Below are positions 31,091 through 42,734 of a stretch of DNA of 46,706 bases, piece by piece. The stretch's first letter is position 1, and each line of letters opens with the position of its first letter. The DNA comes from Actinomycetes bacterium (lineage in GTDB: Bacteria; Actinomycetota; Acidimicrobiia; Acidimicrobiales; RAAP-2), in the NCBI GenBank assembly GCA_021837305.1, contig JAKBGV010000006.1:1-46706 (forward strand). Reading direction: 5' to 3'. Below the pieces are notes generated by a model. It made no database searches. It worked only from the letters and a program-made list of their open reading frames with translations, and had not been told where the DNA came from. Made by a program: the position numbers and the translations under genes.

Positions 31091-32213
31091 CGCCACAGCA
31101 ACGACCACAGTCTCGACGCCGGGACGACTGAGTCGGGTCTATCGCGGCTTGACGAAGTTCGACTTCGTCGGACGGCGCAAGATCTGGTTCAGCGTCTCGA
31201 TTGCGATCATCGTCCTCGGTATCGCTTCCTTGTCGATCCGCGGCTTCAACCTCGGCATCGACTTCAAGGGCGGCAGCTCGTGGGAAGTGCTCGCGCCGAA
31301 CACCTCGATCAGCGCAGTCACCTCGGCGGTGGAGCACGCGGGGCTACCCCAGCCGGTCGTGGAGAAGTTGGGCTCGGACACCTACCAGGTCTCGGCTGAT
31401 ATCAACTCACTCTCGAGCACCCAGCAGAACGCCGTGACCAACAAGGTGATCAGCGCCATGGCACGGATTGCGAAGGTCAGCACGAACCAGGTGTCCACGA
31501 GCAATGTGGGGCCAACGTGGGGTGGTCAGATCACCCGTCGCGCCCTCGAGGCGTTGCTGGTGTTCTTCGTCGCGGTCATCATCTACATCAGTGTGCGTTT
31601 CGAACCCAAGATGGCCCTCGCGGCCTTCGTGGCGATGATTCACGACCTCTTGATCACGATCGGGGTCTACTCCCTCTTCGGGTTCCAGATCACGCCGGAC
31701 ACGGTGATCGCGGTGCTCACCATCCTCGGGTACTCGCTCTATGACACGGTCGTGGTCTTTGACCGCGTACGCGACAACACCGGCTCGGTGTTAAAGGGCG
31801 GCGAGCTCACGTACAGCGACATGGTGAACCTCTCGATGAACCAGACGCTGGCGCGCTCGATCAACACCTCGCTCGTGGCGATCCTGCCCGTGCTGTCGGT
31901 GTTGATCGTCGGTGCGTACATCCTCGGTGCGACGACGTTGCAGAACTACGGGCTCGCCCTGACCGTCGGGCTCATCAGTGGCGCCTACTCGTCAATCTTC
32001 ATCGCGAGCCCGCTGCTCGCGATCCTGAAGGAGCGCGAGCCGCGCTACGTGGACCTGGCGGCCCGGGTCGCCTCGCGATCGGATCACCACATCTTCAGCC
32101 CCGCCGAAGCGGCGAAGCTGTCCAATGACGGCACACAGCGCTCGACGCGTGCGGCGAGTGCGACCAAGTCCGCGGGGGTCCAAGCCCGAGCGCGCAAGCA
32201 GAAGCGGCGCTAA
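31083..32213 (+). CDS. secF: Protein translocase subunit SecF
   Basis: 376 residues from ATG 31083, overlapping the end of secD by 8 bp. First helix after FVGRRKIWFSVSIAIIVLGI, then FNLGIDFKGGSSWEVLAPN, the SecF periplasmic signature, and FQITPDTVIAVLTILGYSLY followed by DTVVVFDRVRDN in the membrane core. The lysine/arginine-rich tail (residues about 350-376) is cytosolic. Partner of SecD. Confidence 0.96.
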   Translation: MSSATATTTVSTPGRLSRVYRGLTKFDFVGRRKIWFSVSIAIIVLGIASLSIRGFNLGIDFKGGSSWEVLAPNTSISAVTSAVEHAGLPQPVVEKLGSDTYQVSADINSLSSTQQNAVTNKVISAMARIAKVSTNQVSTSNVGPTWGGQITRRALEALLVFFVAVIIYISVRFEPKMALAAFVAMIHDLLITIGVYSLFGFQITPDTVIAVLTILGYSLYDTVVVFDRVRDNTGSVLKGGELTYSDMVNLSMNQTLARSINTSLVAILPVLSVLIVGAYILGATTLQNYGLALTVGLISGAYSSIFIASPLLAILKEREPRYVDLAARVASRSDHHIFSPAEAAKLSNDGTQRSTRAASATKSAGVQARARKQKRR

Positions 32214-32221
32214 TCGACCGG

Positions 32222-32227
32222 TAGGCT
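32222..32227 (+). promoter_or_regulatory. -10 box of relA (leaderless)
   Basis: TAGGCT is followed by 6 nt (GACGCC) and the ATG. Same geometry as pdxS and the M48-like gene; no Shine-Dalgarno. Confidence 0.6.
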
Positions 32228-32233
32228 GACGCC

Positions 32234-34444
32234 ATGGTGAGCTTGACGTCACGACTGCCGACGGACGCCGCCCTGGTCAGTTCGGTCGATCGGGTGGTGG
32301 CGCGCTTCCGCGAGCACCACGCCGATGGCGATGTCGGGATCATCCGCCGGGCCGGCCTGGCGGCGATTGCCGCCCACGAGGGCCAGTTGCGACGCACCGG
32401 CGAGCCCTACGTCACCCACCCGATCGCGGTGGCGGGGATCGTGGCCGACCTGGGCCTCGACGCGCCGACGATCGCGGCGGCACTCTTGCACGACGCCGTC
32501 GAGGACACCGGCATGACGACGAGCTGGCTCGCTCGCGAGTTCGGCGAGCAGGTCGCGGCCGTCGTAGACGGGGTGACCAAGCTCGATCGCCTCGAGTTCG
32601 ACTCCAAAGAGGCCCAGCAGGCCGCGACGATCCGCAAGATGTTCATCGCGATGGCCCGGGACTGGCGGGTGCTCATCATCAAACTCGCTGACCGTCTGCA
32701 CAACATGCGCACGATCTCGGTCATGCCGATGCATCGTCAGCGGGCGATCGCCCAGGAGACTCTGGACGTGTACGCGCCCCTCGCGCACCGCCTCGGGGTC
32801 CAACAGGTCAAGTGGCAGCTCGAGGACCTGAGCTTCGCGACGTTGCACCCGAAGCGTTACGCCGAGATCGAGCAGATGGTCGCCGCGCGTCAGCCTGAAC
32901 GTGAGGCATACCTGCACGAGGTGATGGACGCCCTGATGGCCAAGGTGGAGGGGTTCGGCATCCGGGCCGAGGTCCGCGGTCGCCCGAAGCACCTCTGGAG
33001 CATCTACGAGAAGATGGTCGTTGGCGGCAAGGAGTTCGACGAGATCTTCGACCTCGTGGGACTACGGGTCATCGTCGAGGAGGAGCGCGACTGTTGGGCG
33101 GTGCTGGGTGCGATCCACGCGCTCTGGTCGCCGGTCCAAGGACGTTTCAAGGACTACATCAACTCACCCAAGTTCAACCTCTACCAGTCGTTGCACACGA
33201 CGGTGATCGGGCCGCGGGGCAAGTCGGTCGAGGTGCAGGTGCGCACCCAGGAGATGCACCGGCGCGCCGAGTTCGGCATCGCGGCGCACTGGGGCTACAA
33301 AGAAGGCGCGTCCACCAAGGAGATCGCCTGGATGCAGCGTCTCGCCGACGTCGAGCAGGAGGAGGACGACCCGATCGCCTTCCTCGAGGCCCTCAAGCTC
33401 GACCTCGGCAACGACGAGGTCTACGTCTTTACCCCCAAGGGGCGTGTGATCGCCCTGGTCGAGGGGGCGACCCCCATCGATTTCGCCTACGCGGTGCACA
33501 CCGAGGTCGGCCACCACTGCGTGGGCGCCAAGGTTAACGGCCGCCTCGTGCCCCTTGACACGGTGCTGCACTCGGCCGACGTCGTCGAGATCGTCACGAG
33601 CAAGCACCAGTCCGCCGGGCCGTCGCGCGACTGGCTGAAGATCGTCAAGTCCTCTCGCGCCAAGTCCAAGATCCGCCAGTGGTTCCAGCGCGAGCGCCGC
33701 GAGGACGCGATCGAGGGCGGGCGCGAGGAGATGACCAAGGCCCTTCGCCGCGAGGGGCTGCCCATCGCGACCTCGCTCGCGTCGAGCGCCCTGGACGCGG
33801 TGATCGCGTCGCTCAACTTAGAGGACCTGGACGCCTTGTTCATGTCGATCGACAGTGGGCAGATCTCCGCGCTCGCGGTCGTCCAGCGCCTCGAGCGCGA
33901 ACTGCACGGGGGCGAGGCCGAACAGCTGCCCATGACGGTCACGAAGATGCCCCGCAACAACCGGTCCGCGCGACGCACGGCGGGGGTCTACGTCGAGGGG
34001 CTCGACGACGTCATGATTCACCTGGCGCGCTGCTGCTCACCGGTGCCCGGCGACGCCATCATGGGCTTCATCACCCAGGGCCGGGGCGTGTCGGTGCATC
34101 GAGACGACTGCTCCAACGCCGTCGCGCTCGCGCACCGCCTCGGGGAGCGGATCATCGACGTCGAGTGGGACGGATCGGTCGGCGGTCAGTACCGGGCCGT
34201 CCTCGAGGTGCTCGCATTTGATCGCTCGAGGTTGCTGCTGGACGTGTCCAAGGTCGTCGCCGAGTACCACCTCAACATCATCTCGAGTAGTTCCACTACC
34301 TCGGGCGCGCGCATCGTGCGCATGGTCTTTGACGTGGAGCTGGTCGACCCGACGCACCTGTCGAGCCTGCTCAGCGCGCTGAAGGCGGTTGACGGGGTCT
34401 TCGACGCCTTCCGCCAGATACCCGGACAGAATAAGGGAACATGA
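32234..34444 (+). CDS. relA: Bifunctional (p)ppGpp synthetase/hydrolase
   Basis: 736 residues in Rel order: HD hydrolase domain (THPIAVAGIVADLG near 61, His86-Asp87 in LLHDAVEDTG), synthetase domain near 240-350 (RGRPKHLWSIYEKM, then FKDYINSPKFNLYQSLHTTV), TGS domain near 390-450 (VYVFTPKGRVIALVEGATPI), a helical and zinc-finger-like part with IHLARCCSPVPGDAIMGFIT, and a C-terminal ACT domain. Both enzymatic halves look intact, so it should both make and degrade the alarmone, as actinobacterial Rel does. The stop overlaps the hisS start by 4 bp. Confidence 0.96.
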   Translation: MVSLTSRLPTDAALVSSVDRVVARFREHHADGDVGIIRRAGLAAIAAHEGQLRRTGEPYVTHPIAVAGIVADLGLDAPTIAAALLHDAVEDTGMTTSWLAREFGEQVAAVVDGVTKLDRLEFDSKEAQQAATIRKMFIAMARDWRVLIIKLADRLHNMRTISVMPMHRQRAIAQETLDVYAPLAHRLGVQQVKWQLEDLSFATLHPKRYAEIEQMVAARQPEREAYLHEVMDALMAKVEGFGIRAEVRGRPKHLWSIYEKMVVGGKEFDEIFDLVGLRVIVEEERDCWAVLGAIHALWSPVQGRFKDYINSPKFNLYQSLHTTVIGPRGKSVEVQVRTQEMHRRAEFGIAAHWGYKEGASTKEIAWMQRLADVEQEEDDPIAFLEALKLDLGNDEVYVFTPKGRVIALVEGATPIDFAYAVHTEVGHHCVGAKVNGRLVPLDTVLHSADVVEIVTSKHQSAGPSRDWLKIVKSSRAKSKIRQWFQRERREDAIEGGREEMTKALRREGLPIATSLASSALDAVIASLNLEDLDALFMSIDSGQISALAVVQRLERELHGGEAEQLPMTVTKMPRNNRSARRTAGVYVEGLDDVMIHLARCCSPVPGDAIMGFITQGRGVSVHRDDCSNAVALAHRLGERIIDVEWDGSVGGQYRAVLEVLAFDRSRLLLDVSKVVAEYHLNIISSSSTTSGARIVRMVFDVELVDPTHLSSLLSALKAVDGVFDAFRQIPGQNKGT

Positions 34445-35724
34445 ACGAACCGCCAGCGCAGTTTCGTGCCCCGGTGGGCACCCACGACGTCCTCGCACCG
34501 CAGTCCGCGCTCTGGGAGGGCCTGATTGGGACCTTCGCGACGCTCGCGTACCGCTACGGCTTCTCCCTCGTGCTTAACCCCCTCTTCGAGGACGTCGGCG
34601 TGTTCAACCGCGGTATCGGCGAGGCGAGCGAGGTGGCGACGAAGGAGATGTACGTCTTCACGGACCGGGGGAACCGGACCCTCGCGCTGCGCCCCGAGGG
34701 CACGGCGTCGGTGGTGCGGGCCTTCGTCCAACACCAGCCGCCCACACCGTGGAAGGCGTGGTACGTCACACCGGCGTTCCGTTACGAGCGGCCCCAGGCC
34801 GGACGGTACCGCCAGCACCACCAGCTCGGGGTGGAGGCGCTCGGGACCGACGACCCGGCGGCCGACGTCGAGGTGATCGCGCTCGCCTGGCGGTTTTACG
34901 AAGCGATCGGGCTTCGTCGGGTCCGGCTTCTCGTCAACTCGATGGGCCACGACGAGTGTCGTGGGCGCTACGTCGAGTTGCTCAAGGCACACCTCGCGGC
35001 GAACGAGTCGGCGCTCTGTGACGAGCACCGCGAGACGTGGTCGATGAACCCGTTACGCGTGCTCGATTGCAAGCGCGCGGCCTGCCGGGCGGTCACCGAG
35101 GCTGGGCCGATGCTGCCCGGCCACCTCTGCGCGGACTGTCGAGCCCACTTCGAGCGGGTCGCCGACGGGCTGAAGGGACTCGGGATCGCGTCGACCCTCG
35201 AGCCGCGCCTGGTTCGGGGTTTCGACTATTACACCCGCACGACCTTCGAGTTCGTCGCCGACGCTCTCGACAGCGCCCAGAACGCGATCGGCGGTGGTGG
35301 GCGTTACGACAAGTTGGCCGAGCAGCTCGGCGGTCCCGCGACGAGCGGCATCGGTTTTGGTAGCGGGATCGAACGGCTGCTGCTCGCGCGTGAAGCGGAG
35401 GGCGCGCTCGAGCCGCTGCTCGATCGAACCCCCGACGTGTTCGTGGTCGATACGACTGGCACCGACGTCGCGACGCGATACGCGGACGCGCTGCGACTCG
35501 CGGGTCTCGCCGTGCAGCGGGCCTACGACAACCGCTCGATGAAGGCCCAGATGAAGGTGGCGGACCGCTCCGGGGCCCGCTTCGCGGTACTGGTGGGACC
35601 AGCAGAGCTCGCCGCGGCCCAGGTTACGATTAGGGACCTGCGTAGCGAGGACCATGACCAGACCCAGCGCAGCGTGGCGCACGACGAGCTCGTTGCGACC
35701 ATGCTCGATCTAGTGAAGAAGTGA
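34441..35724 (+). CDS. hisS: Histidyl-tRNA synthetase
   Basis: 427 residues, class II. APVGTHDVLAPQSALWEGLI at the start, motif 2 region VTPAFRYERPQAGRYRQHHQ, histidine loop LVRGFDYYTRTTFEFVADAL near 258-277, motif 3 GIGFGSGIERLLLA, and an anticodon domain from about residue 330. ATG overlaps the relA stop in ATGA, and the stop overlaps the aspS start in GTGA. Confidence 0.97.
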   Translation: MNEPPAQFRAPVGTHDVLAPQSALWEGLIGTFATLAYRYGFSLVLNPLFEDVGVFNRGIGEASEVATKEMYVFTDRGNRTLALRPEGTASVVRAFVQHQPPTPWKAWYVTPAFRYERPQAGRYRQHHQLGVEALGTDDPAADVEVIALAWRFYEAIGLRRVRLLVNSMGHDECRGRYVELLKAHLAANESALCDEHRETWSMNPLRVLDCKRAACRAVTEAGPMLPGHLCADCRAHFERVADGLKGLGIASTLEPRLVRGFDYYTRTTFEFVADALDSAQNAIGGGGRYDKLAEQLGGPATSGIGFGSGIERLLLAREAEGALEPLLDRTPDVFVVDTTGTDVATRYADALRLAGLAVQRAYDNRSMKAQMKVADRSGARFAVLVGPAELAAAQVTIRDLRSEDHDQTQRSVAHDELVATMLDLVKK

Positions 35725-37472
35725 CCATGACAGTGACCCGTAGTGAAGCCACGAGCATGCGCGACGCCCTCTGCGCCTCGGTTGACGAGGCGATGATCGG
35801 CCAGCGCGTTACCGTGTGCGGCTGGGTCGCCAAACGACGCGAACACGGCGAGCACCTGGCCTTCGTGGACGTACGCGACCGCTCAGGTGTTGTCCAGGCG
35901 GTCGTCGAGGGTTCCGTGGACGTGCGCAGTGAGTACGTCGTACGCGTCACGGGCACGGTGACGCGCCGACCCGAGGGGACGGTGAATGAGCGTCTCGCGA
36001 CGGGACGGGTCGAGTTGAGCGACTGCGTCGTCGAGGTCCTCTCGGCGGCCGAGCCACCACCGTTCCAACTCGACGAACGCGCGGCCATCGACGAGCAGGT
36101 CCGACTCCGGTTCCGATTCCTCGACCTGCGTCGTGACGCGATGCAGCGCAACCTGCGACTCCGTGCGAGCGTGAACCGCGCGCTACGCCTCGCTATGGAT
36201 GATCAGGGATTCTGCGAGGTCGAGACGCCGTTGCTGTGGGCCCCGACCCCCGAGGGTGCCCGGGAGTTCGTGGTGCCCTCGCGCCTGCACCCCGGCGAAT
36301 TCTACGTCCTACCCCAGAGCCCCCAGATCGCCAAGCAGCTCCTCATGGTCGGTGGTTTTGACCGCTACTACCAGATCGCGCGCTGTCTGCGCGACGAGGA
36401 CCTGCGCGCGGACCGCCAATTCGAGTTCACCCAGCTCGACATCGAGGCGAGTTTCGTCACCCAAGAGGACATCATGGGCTTCGTCTCGCGCGCGGTGCTC
36501 GACGCCGCCGAAGTCGCCACCGGTGTTCGCCCGAGCACCATCGACTCGATGACCTGGGCCGAGGCGCTCGAGCGCTACGGGACCGACAAGCCCGACCTGC
36601 GTTTCGAGATGACGCTCCAGGACCTCTCGACGGCCTTCGCGTCGACCTCGGTGAAGGCTTTTTCCGCGCCGACGGTGAAGGCAATTCGCGTCGCGGGCGG
36701 CGCCTCGTTCGCTCGCAGCCGCCTCGACCAGCTCACCGAACAGGCGAAGTCGCTCGGGGCGAAGGGGCTCGCCTGGTTCCGCGTGACGAGCGAGGGACTC
36801 GATTCGCCGCTCGAGCGCTTTCTCAACGACGACGAACGTCTCGCTATCAGGGCGGTCGACGGGGCGAGCGAGGGCGACCTGATTCTCGTCGTCGCCGACG
36901 AGCACGACGTGGCCTGTCACGTGCTCGGGACGCTTCGCGTGGCCATCGGCGCACCGCCGGTGAGCGAGGGCCCGCACCGGTACCTCTGGGTCACCGAATT
37001 CCCGATGTTCGAGGGTGTGGACGAGGACGGCAACCTGATGGCCGCCCACCACCCCTTCACGATGCCCCACGCCGACGACCTGGACCGCATCGAGACCGAT
37101 CCACTTCACGTGCGTTCCCAGGCTTACGACCTGGTCCTCAACGGCTGGGAACTCGGCAGCGGCTCAGTACGCATCCACCGCGCAGACATCCAGTCGCGGA
37201 TTTTCTCCGCCCTCGGGATCTCCGACGAGGAGGCGGCGAGCCGGTTCGGCTTCCTGCTCGGCGCTTTCAAGTACGGCGCGCCGCCCCACGCCGGGTTCGC
37301 CTTCGGAATCGACCGGTTAGTGGCGATCTTCGCCGGCGAGGAGAACATCCGTGAGGTGATCGCCTACCCGAAGACCCAGTCCGGGGCCGACCTCATGACG
37401 GGGGCACCTAAGGCCATCGGCGAACGCCAGTTGCGCGACCTGCACCTGCGCCCGGCACCGAAGGGTTCGTGA
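35721..37472 (+). CDS. aspS: Aspartyl-tRNA synthetase, probably non-discriminating
   Basis: 583 residues, bacterial type: anticodon OB domain (residues 28-110, GQRVTVCGWVAKRREHGEHL), class II core, bacterial GAD insertion near 300-420, and motif 3 FAFGIDRLVAIFAGEENIRE near 530. His42, in REHGE, occupies the position where non-discriminating enzymes carry His and discriminating ones Leu, so it may also charge tRNA-Asn for GatCAB. Starts GTG 35721 or ATG 35727; the GTG overlaps the hisS stop. The stop overlaps rarA. Confidence 0.96.
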   Translation: MTMTVTRSEATSMRDALCASVDEAMIGQRVTVCGWVAKRREHGEHLAFVDVRDRSGVVQAVVEGSVDVRSEYVVRVTGTVTRRPEGTVNERLATGRVELSDCVVEVLSAAEPPPFQLDERAAIDEQVRLRFRFLDLRRDAMQRNLRLRASVNRALRLAMDDQGFCEVETPLLWAPTPEGAREFVVPSRLHPGEFYVLPQSPQIAKQLLMVGGFDRYYQIARCLRDEDLRADRQFEFTQLDIEASFVTQEDIMGFVSRAVLDAAEVATGVRPSTIDSMTWAEALERYGTDKPDLRFEMTLQDLSTAFASTSVKAFSAPTVKAIRVAGGASFARSRLDQLTEQAKSLGAKGLAWFRVTSEGLDSPLERFLNDDERLAIRAVDGASEGDLILVVADEHDVACHVLGTLRVAIGAPPVSEGPHRYLWVTEFPMFEGVDEDGNLMAAHHPFTMPHADDLDRIETDPLHVRSQAYDLVLNGWELGSGSVRIHRADIQSRIFSALGISDEEAASRFGFLLGAFKYGAPPHAGFAFGIDRLVAIFAGEENIREVIAYPKTQSGADLMTGAPKAIGERQLRDLHLRPAPKGS

Positions 37473-38785
37473 CGTCACTCTTCGAGGACGCCGCGAACGA
37501 ACGCCGTCGGCGTTCGGCGCCACTCGCCGAGCTGCTGCGGCCGCGCTCGCTCGACGAGGTCGTTGGTCAGGCGCACCTGGTCGGGACGGCGGGGCCGATT
37601 CGGGCCATGGTGGCGGCTCGGCGGTTGAGTTCGATGATCCTCTGGGGTCCAGCCGGCACCGGCAAGACGACGATCGCCCGCCTCGTCGCCGAGGGGGCGG
37701 GCTATGAGATGGAGAGCCTGTCCGCCGTCACGAGTGGGGTGCGCGACGTGCGCGACGCCCTCGAGCGGGCTCGGGCGCGTCTGGGCGAGCACGACCGTGC
37801 CACCGTCTTATTCATCGACGAGGTGCACCGCTTCAACAAGGCCCAGCAGGACCTGTTGTTGCCCGCGACCGAAGTGGGCGACGTCGTGTTGATCGGCGCA
37901 ACAACCGAGAACCCGTACTTCGAGGTGAACGCCGCGCTGCTCAGCCGTTCGACCCTGTGGCGTCTGGTGCGCCTGGGCGCGAACGACCTGCGCGTGCTCG
38001 TGGAACGCGGCGCGCGACTGCGCGAGGTCACGGTGAGCGAGGCCGCCCTCGAGGCGCTCGTCGAGTCGGGCGACGGTGACGCGCGAAGCGTGCTGACGAC
38101 CCTCGACACAGCCGCGGTACTCGCACGTGCCGACGCGGGTCCCGTCGAGGTCGAGCACGTGGTGCGCGCCCGTGACGGCCGGGTCTACCACCAGTCACGC
38201 GATACGCACTACGACCAGGTGAGCGCCTTGATCAAGTCGGTGCGCGGCTCGGACCCCGACGCGGCCCTCTACTGGCTGGTCACCCTGCTCGAAAGCGGCG
38301 AGAGCGCGCGGTTCATCGCCCGGCGCCTCGTGATCCTCGCGAGCGAGGACGTGGGGCTCGCCGATCCGAGCGCCCTGCTCACGGCCCAGGCGGGTGCCAG
38401 CGCGATCGAGCTCGTCGGGTTGCCTGAGGCGCGACTCACGCTGGCCCACGTGACTCTCGCTCTCGCCCTCGCGCCCAAGAGCAACAGCGTGACCAGGGCG
38501 CTTGGTCAGGCGACTGAGGCGGTGCGCCGCGCCGGCGCCGACGTGCCCGATCACCTGCGTGACGCCCACTACCGCGGGGCCGCGAGCGAGGGATTCGGCC
38601 TCGAGTACCGCTACCCGCACGACGACCCGTCGGGCTGGGTCGACCAGCAGTACCTTCCGGACCCCCTGGTGGGTACGGCCTTCTTTGAGCCGTCACGGCA
38701 CGGCGAGGAGGCGGGATTGGCGTGTGACTGGCGTGCGCGCACCGCGCGCCAGGACCCGGGAACAACGGGGCCACCAGTAGAGTAA
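37469..38785 (+). CDS. rarA: Replication-associated recombination ATPase RarA (MgsA)
   Basis: 438 residues. AAA+ clamp-loader-like ATPase: LAELLRPRSLDEVVGQAHLV at residues 19-38, Walker A GPAGTGKTT at 60-68, Walker B LFIDEVHRFNKAQQDLLLPA near 112, sensor IGATTENPYFEVNAALLSR, and a C-terminal tetramerisation domain with HYDQVSALIKSVRGSDPDAA and LVILASEDVGLADPSALL. It acts at stalled forks. GTG overlaps the aspS stop. The last part, after about residue 400, is family-typical YPHDDPSGWVDQQYLPD. Confidence 0.93.
   Translation: MTSLFEDAANERRRRSAPLAELLRPRSLDEVVGQAHLVGTAGPIRAMVAARRLSSMILWGPAGTGKTTIARLVAEGAGYEMESLSAVTSGVRDVRDALERARARLGEHDRATVLFIDEVHRFNKAQQDLLLPATEVGDVVLIGATTENPYFEVNAALLSRSTLWRLVRLGANDLRVLVERGARLREVTVSEAALEALVESGDGDARSVLTTLDTAAVLARADAGPVEVEHVVRARDGRVYHQSRDTHYDQVSALIKSVRGSDPDAALYWLVTLLESGESARFIARRLVILASEDVGLADPSALLTAQAGASAIELVGLPEARLTLAHVTLALALAPKSNSVTRALGQATEAVRRAGADVPDHLRDAHYRGAASEGFGLEYRYPHDDPSGWVDQQYLPDPLVGTAFFEPSRHGEEAGLACDWRARTARQDPGTTGPPVE
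38778..38783 (+). promoter_or_regulatory. -10 box of alaS (leaderless)
   Basis: TAGAGT ends 7 nt before the alaS GTG. It overlaps the last codons of rarA. An AAGGG in the gap could weakly act as ribosome site, so leaderless start is likely but not certain. Confidence 0.5.
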
Positions 38786-38790
38786 GGGCC

Positions 38791-41337
<2,547 letters not shown>

Positions 41338-41341
41338 CGCC

Positions 41342-41758
41342 GTGGGACGCATTCTCGGACTCGATCCCGGCTCGAAGCGCTGCGGCGTGGCGATCAGCGA
41401 CTCGGCACGCACGATGGCCTTCCCGCGTCCGGCCTTGGCCGTGGATGACTCGTTACTCGTGCTTGTCGGCCAGCTCGTGGACGACGAGTCCGTCGACCTG
41501 GTCGTGGTCGGTCGTCCCGTGGCGCTGTCGGGTCGCGAGACGGCGAGCACGGTCATGGCCGACGGGATGTTCCACGAATTGCGTGCGGCGTTGCACCACG
41601 CGACGGTCATCCAGTGGGACGAGCGCCTGACCACTCACGAAGCGACGAGGGGGCTGCACGCCGCGGGTCACCGCTCAGCCGATCACCGTGATCGGGTCGA
41701 CAGCGCGGCAGCGGTCGTGCTGCTTCAGCACTATCTCGACGGTCTTCGTGCTCAGTAG
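41342..41758 (+). CDS. ruvX: RuvX/YqgF-family RNase H-fold nuclease
   Basis: 138 residues from GTG 41342. GRILGLDPGSKRCGVAISDS carries the first catalytic Asp, VDLVVVGRPVALSGRET the second conserved region, VIQWDERLTTHEATRGLHA the ERxT-like motif, and RDRVDSAAAVVLLQHYL the last Asp. YqgF proteins are linked to pre-16S rRNA end processing. The gene follows alaS and overlaps mltG by 11 bp, the same order as Rv2555c-Rv2554c-Rv2553c. Confidence 0.92.
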   Translation: MGRILGLDPGSKRCGVAISDSARTMAFPRPALAVDDSLLVLVGQLVDDESVDLVVVGRPVALSGRETASTVMADGMFHELRAALHHATVIQWDERLTTHEATRGLHAAGHRSADHRDRVDSAAAVVLLQHYLDGLRAQ

Positions 41759-42734
41759 GGCGCTGCGATGGGTGATCGCGAGCATTCTCGGCGTCTGCAT
41801 CGTCGCCACGGGTTGGTACCTGCTCCAGGCCTACCCGCTCGGCGGGCCTGGACGACTGGTGAGCGTCACCGTGCAACCGGGGGACTCACTCGCGGCTATC
41901 GCCGGGAAACTGCATAGCAAAGGGGTGATCGCCAGCCCGCTCGCCTTTCGCCTCGACCTCATCCTCGGCGCGCCGACCGTCTACCCCGGGACGTACCGGT
42001 TCCACCAGAACTCGTCCTTCGCCGCGGTGAAGGGCGTCTTATCGTCCCCAGTGATCACGGTGGTGCCCGGTCTCACGCTGCACGAGGTCGCCCTGCAGGT
42101 CGCCGCGCGCGAGGGGGCGACCTACGCCGACCACTTCGTCACCGACGCGACGGCGGCCGCCGCGGCGAGCCCCTTTCATCCCGACGGCTCCCTCGAGGGG
42201 CTGATCGGTCCGGGCCAGTACCGGATTACGCCCCAGACGACGCCGAAGGGTCTCCTCGGGGAGATGACGACCGCCTTCGCGGCACAGGCCGCGGCGCTCG
42301 GGCTCAGGCCGAGTACGACGCGCAACGGCCTGAGCGCCTACCAGCTGATCATCGCGGCGTCGATCGTCGACAAGGAGGGTTACTACCCTCGGAATATGCC
42401 CAAGGTCGCCCGCGTGATCTTCAACCGTCTCGCCCGGGGCGGCCCGCTGCAGATGGACGCGACGGTGCTCTACGCACTAGGACTGGACGGGGGCACGGTC
42501 ACCCACGCGATGCTGCAGACCAGGTCGCCCTACAACACCTATCTGGTCGCCGGGCTCACGCCGACGCCGATCTGCACCGTCTCCTCGGACGCCATCAAGG
42601 CCGTGCTCAGCCCGCCGCCGGGGCCGTGGCTGTACTTCACCGTCATAGACCGCTCCGGCACCGAGGCCTTCGCGACGACCTTTGCCCAGCAGCTGGCCAA
42701 TGAGCGCCGCGCGGTGACGAACGGGTTCGGGTGA
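41748..42734 (+). CDS. mltG: Endolytic murein transglycosylase MltG
   Basis: 328 residues. One N-terminal membrane helix (residues 8-26, WVIASILGVCIVATGWYLL), a LysM-like part (VSVTVQPGDSLAAIAGKLHS), and the catalytic YceG domain with IAASIVDKEGYYPRNMPKVA, where Glu210 corresponds to the catalytic glutamate, and GGPLQMDATVLYALG. MltG cuts nascent glycan strands at the outer face of the membrane and ends their growth. Start GTG 41748 lies inside ruvX; the stop overlaps aroE by 4 bp. Confidence 0.93.
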   Translation: MLSRALRWVIASILGVCIVATGWYLLQAYPLGGPGRLVSVTVQPGDSLAAIAGKLHSKGVIASPLAFRLDLILGAPTVYPGTYRFHQNSSFAAVKGVLSSPVITVVPGLTLHEVALQVAAREGATYADHFVTDATAAAAASPFHPDGSLEGLIGPGQYRITPQTTPKGLLGEMTTAFAAQAAALGLRPSTTRNGLSAYQLIIAASIVDKEGYYPRNMPKVARVIFNRLARGGPLQMDATVLYALGLDGGTVTHAMLQTRSPYNTYLVAGLTPTPICTVSSDAIKAVLSPPPGPWLYFTVIDRSGTEAFATTFAQQLANERRAVTNGFG

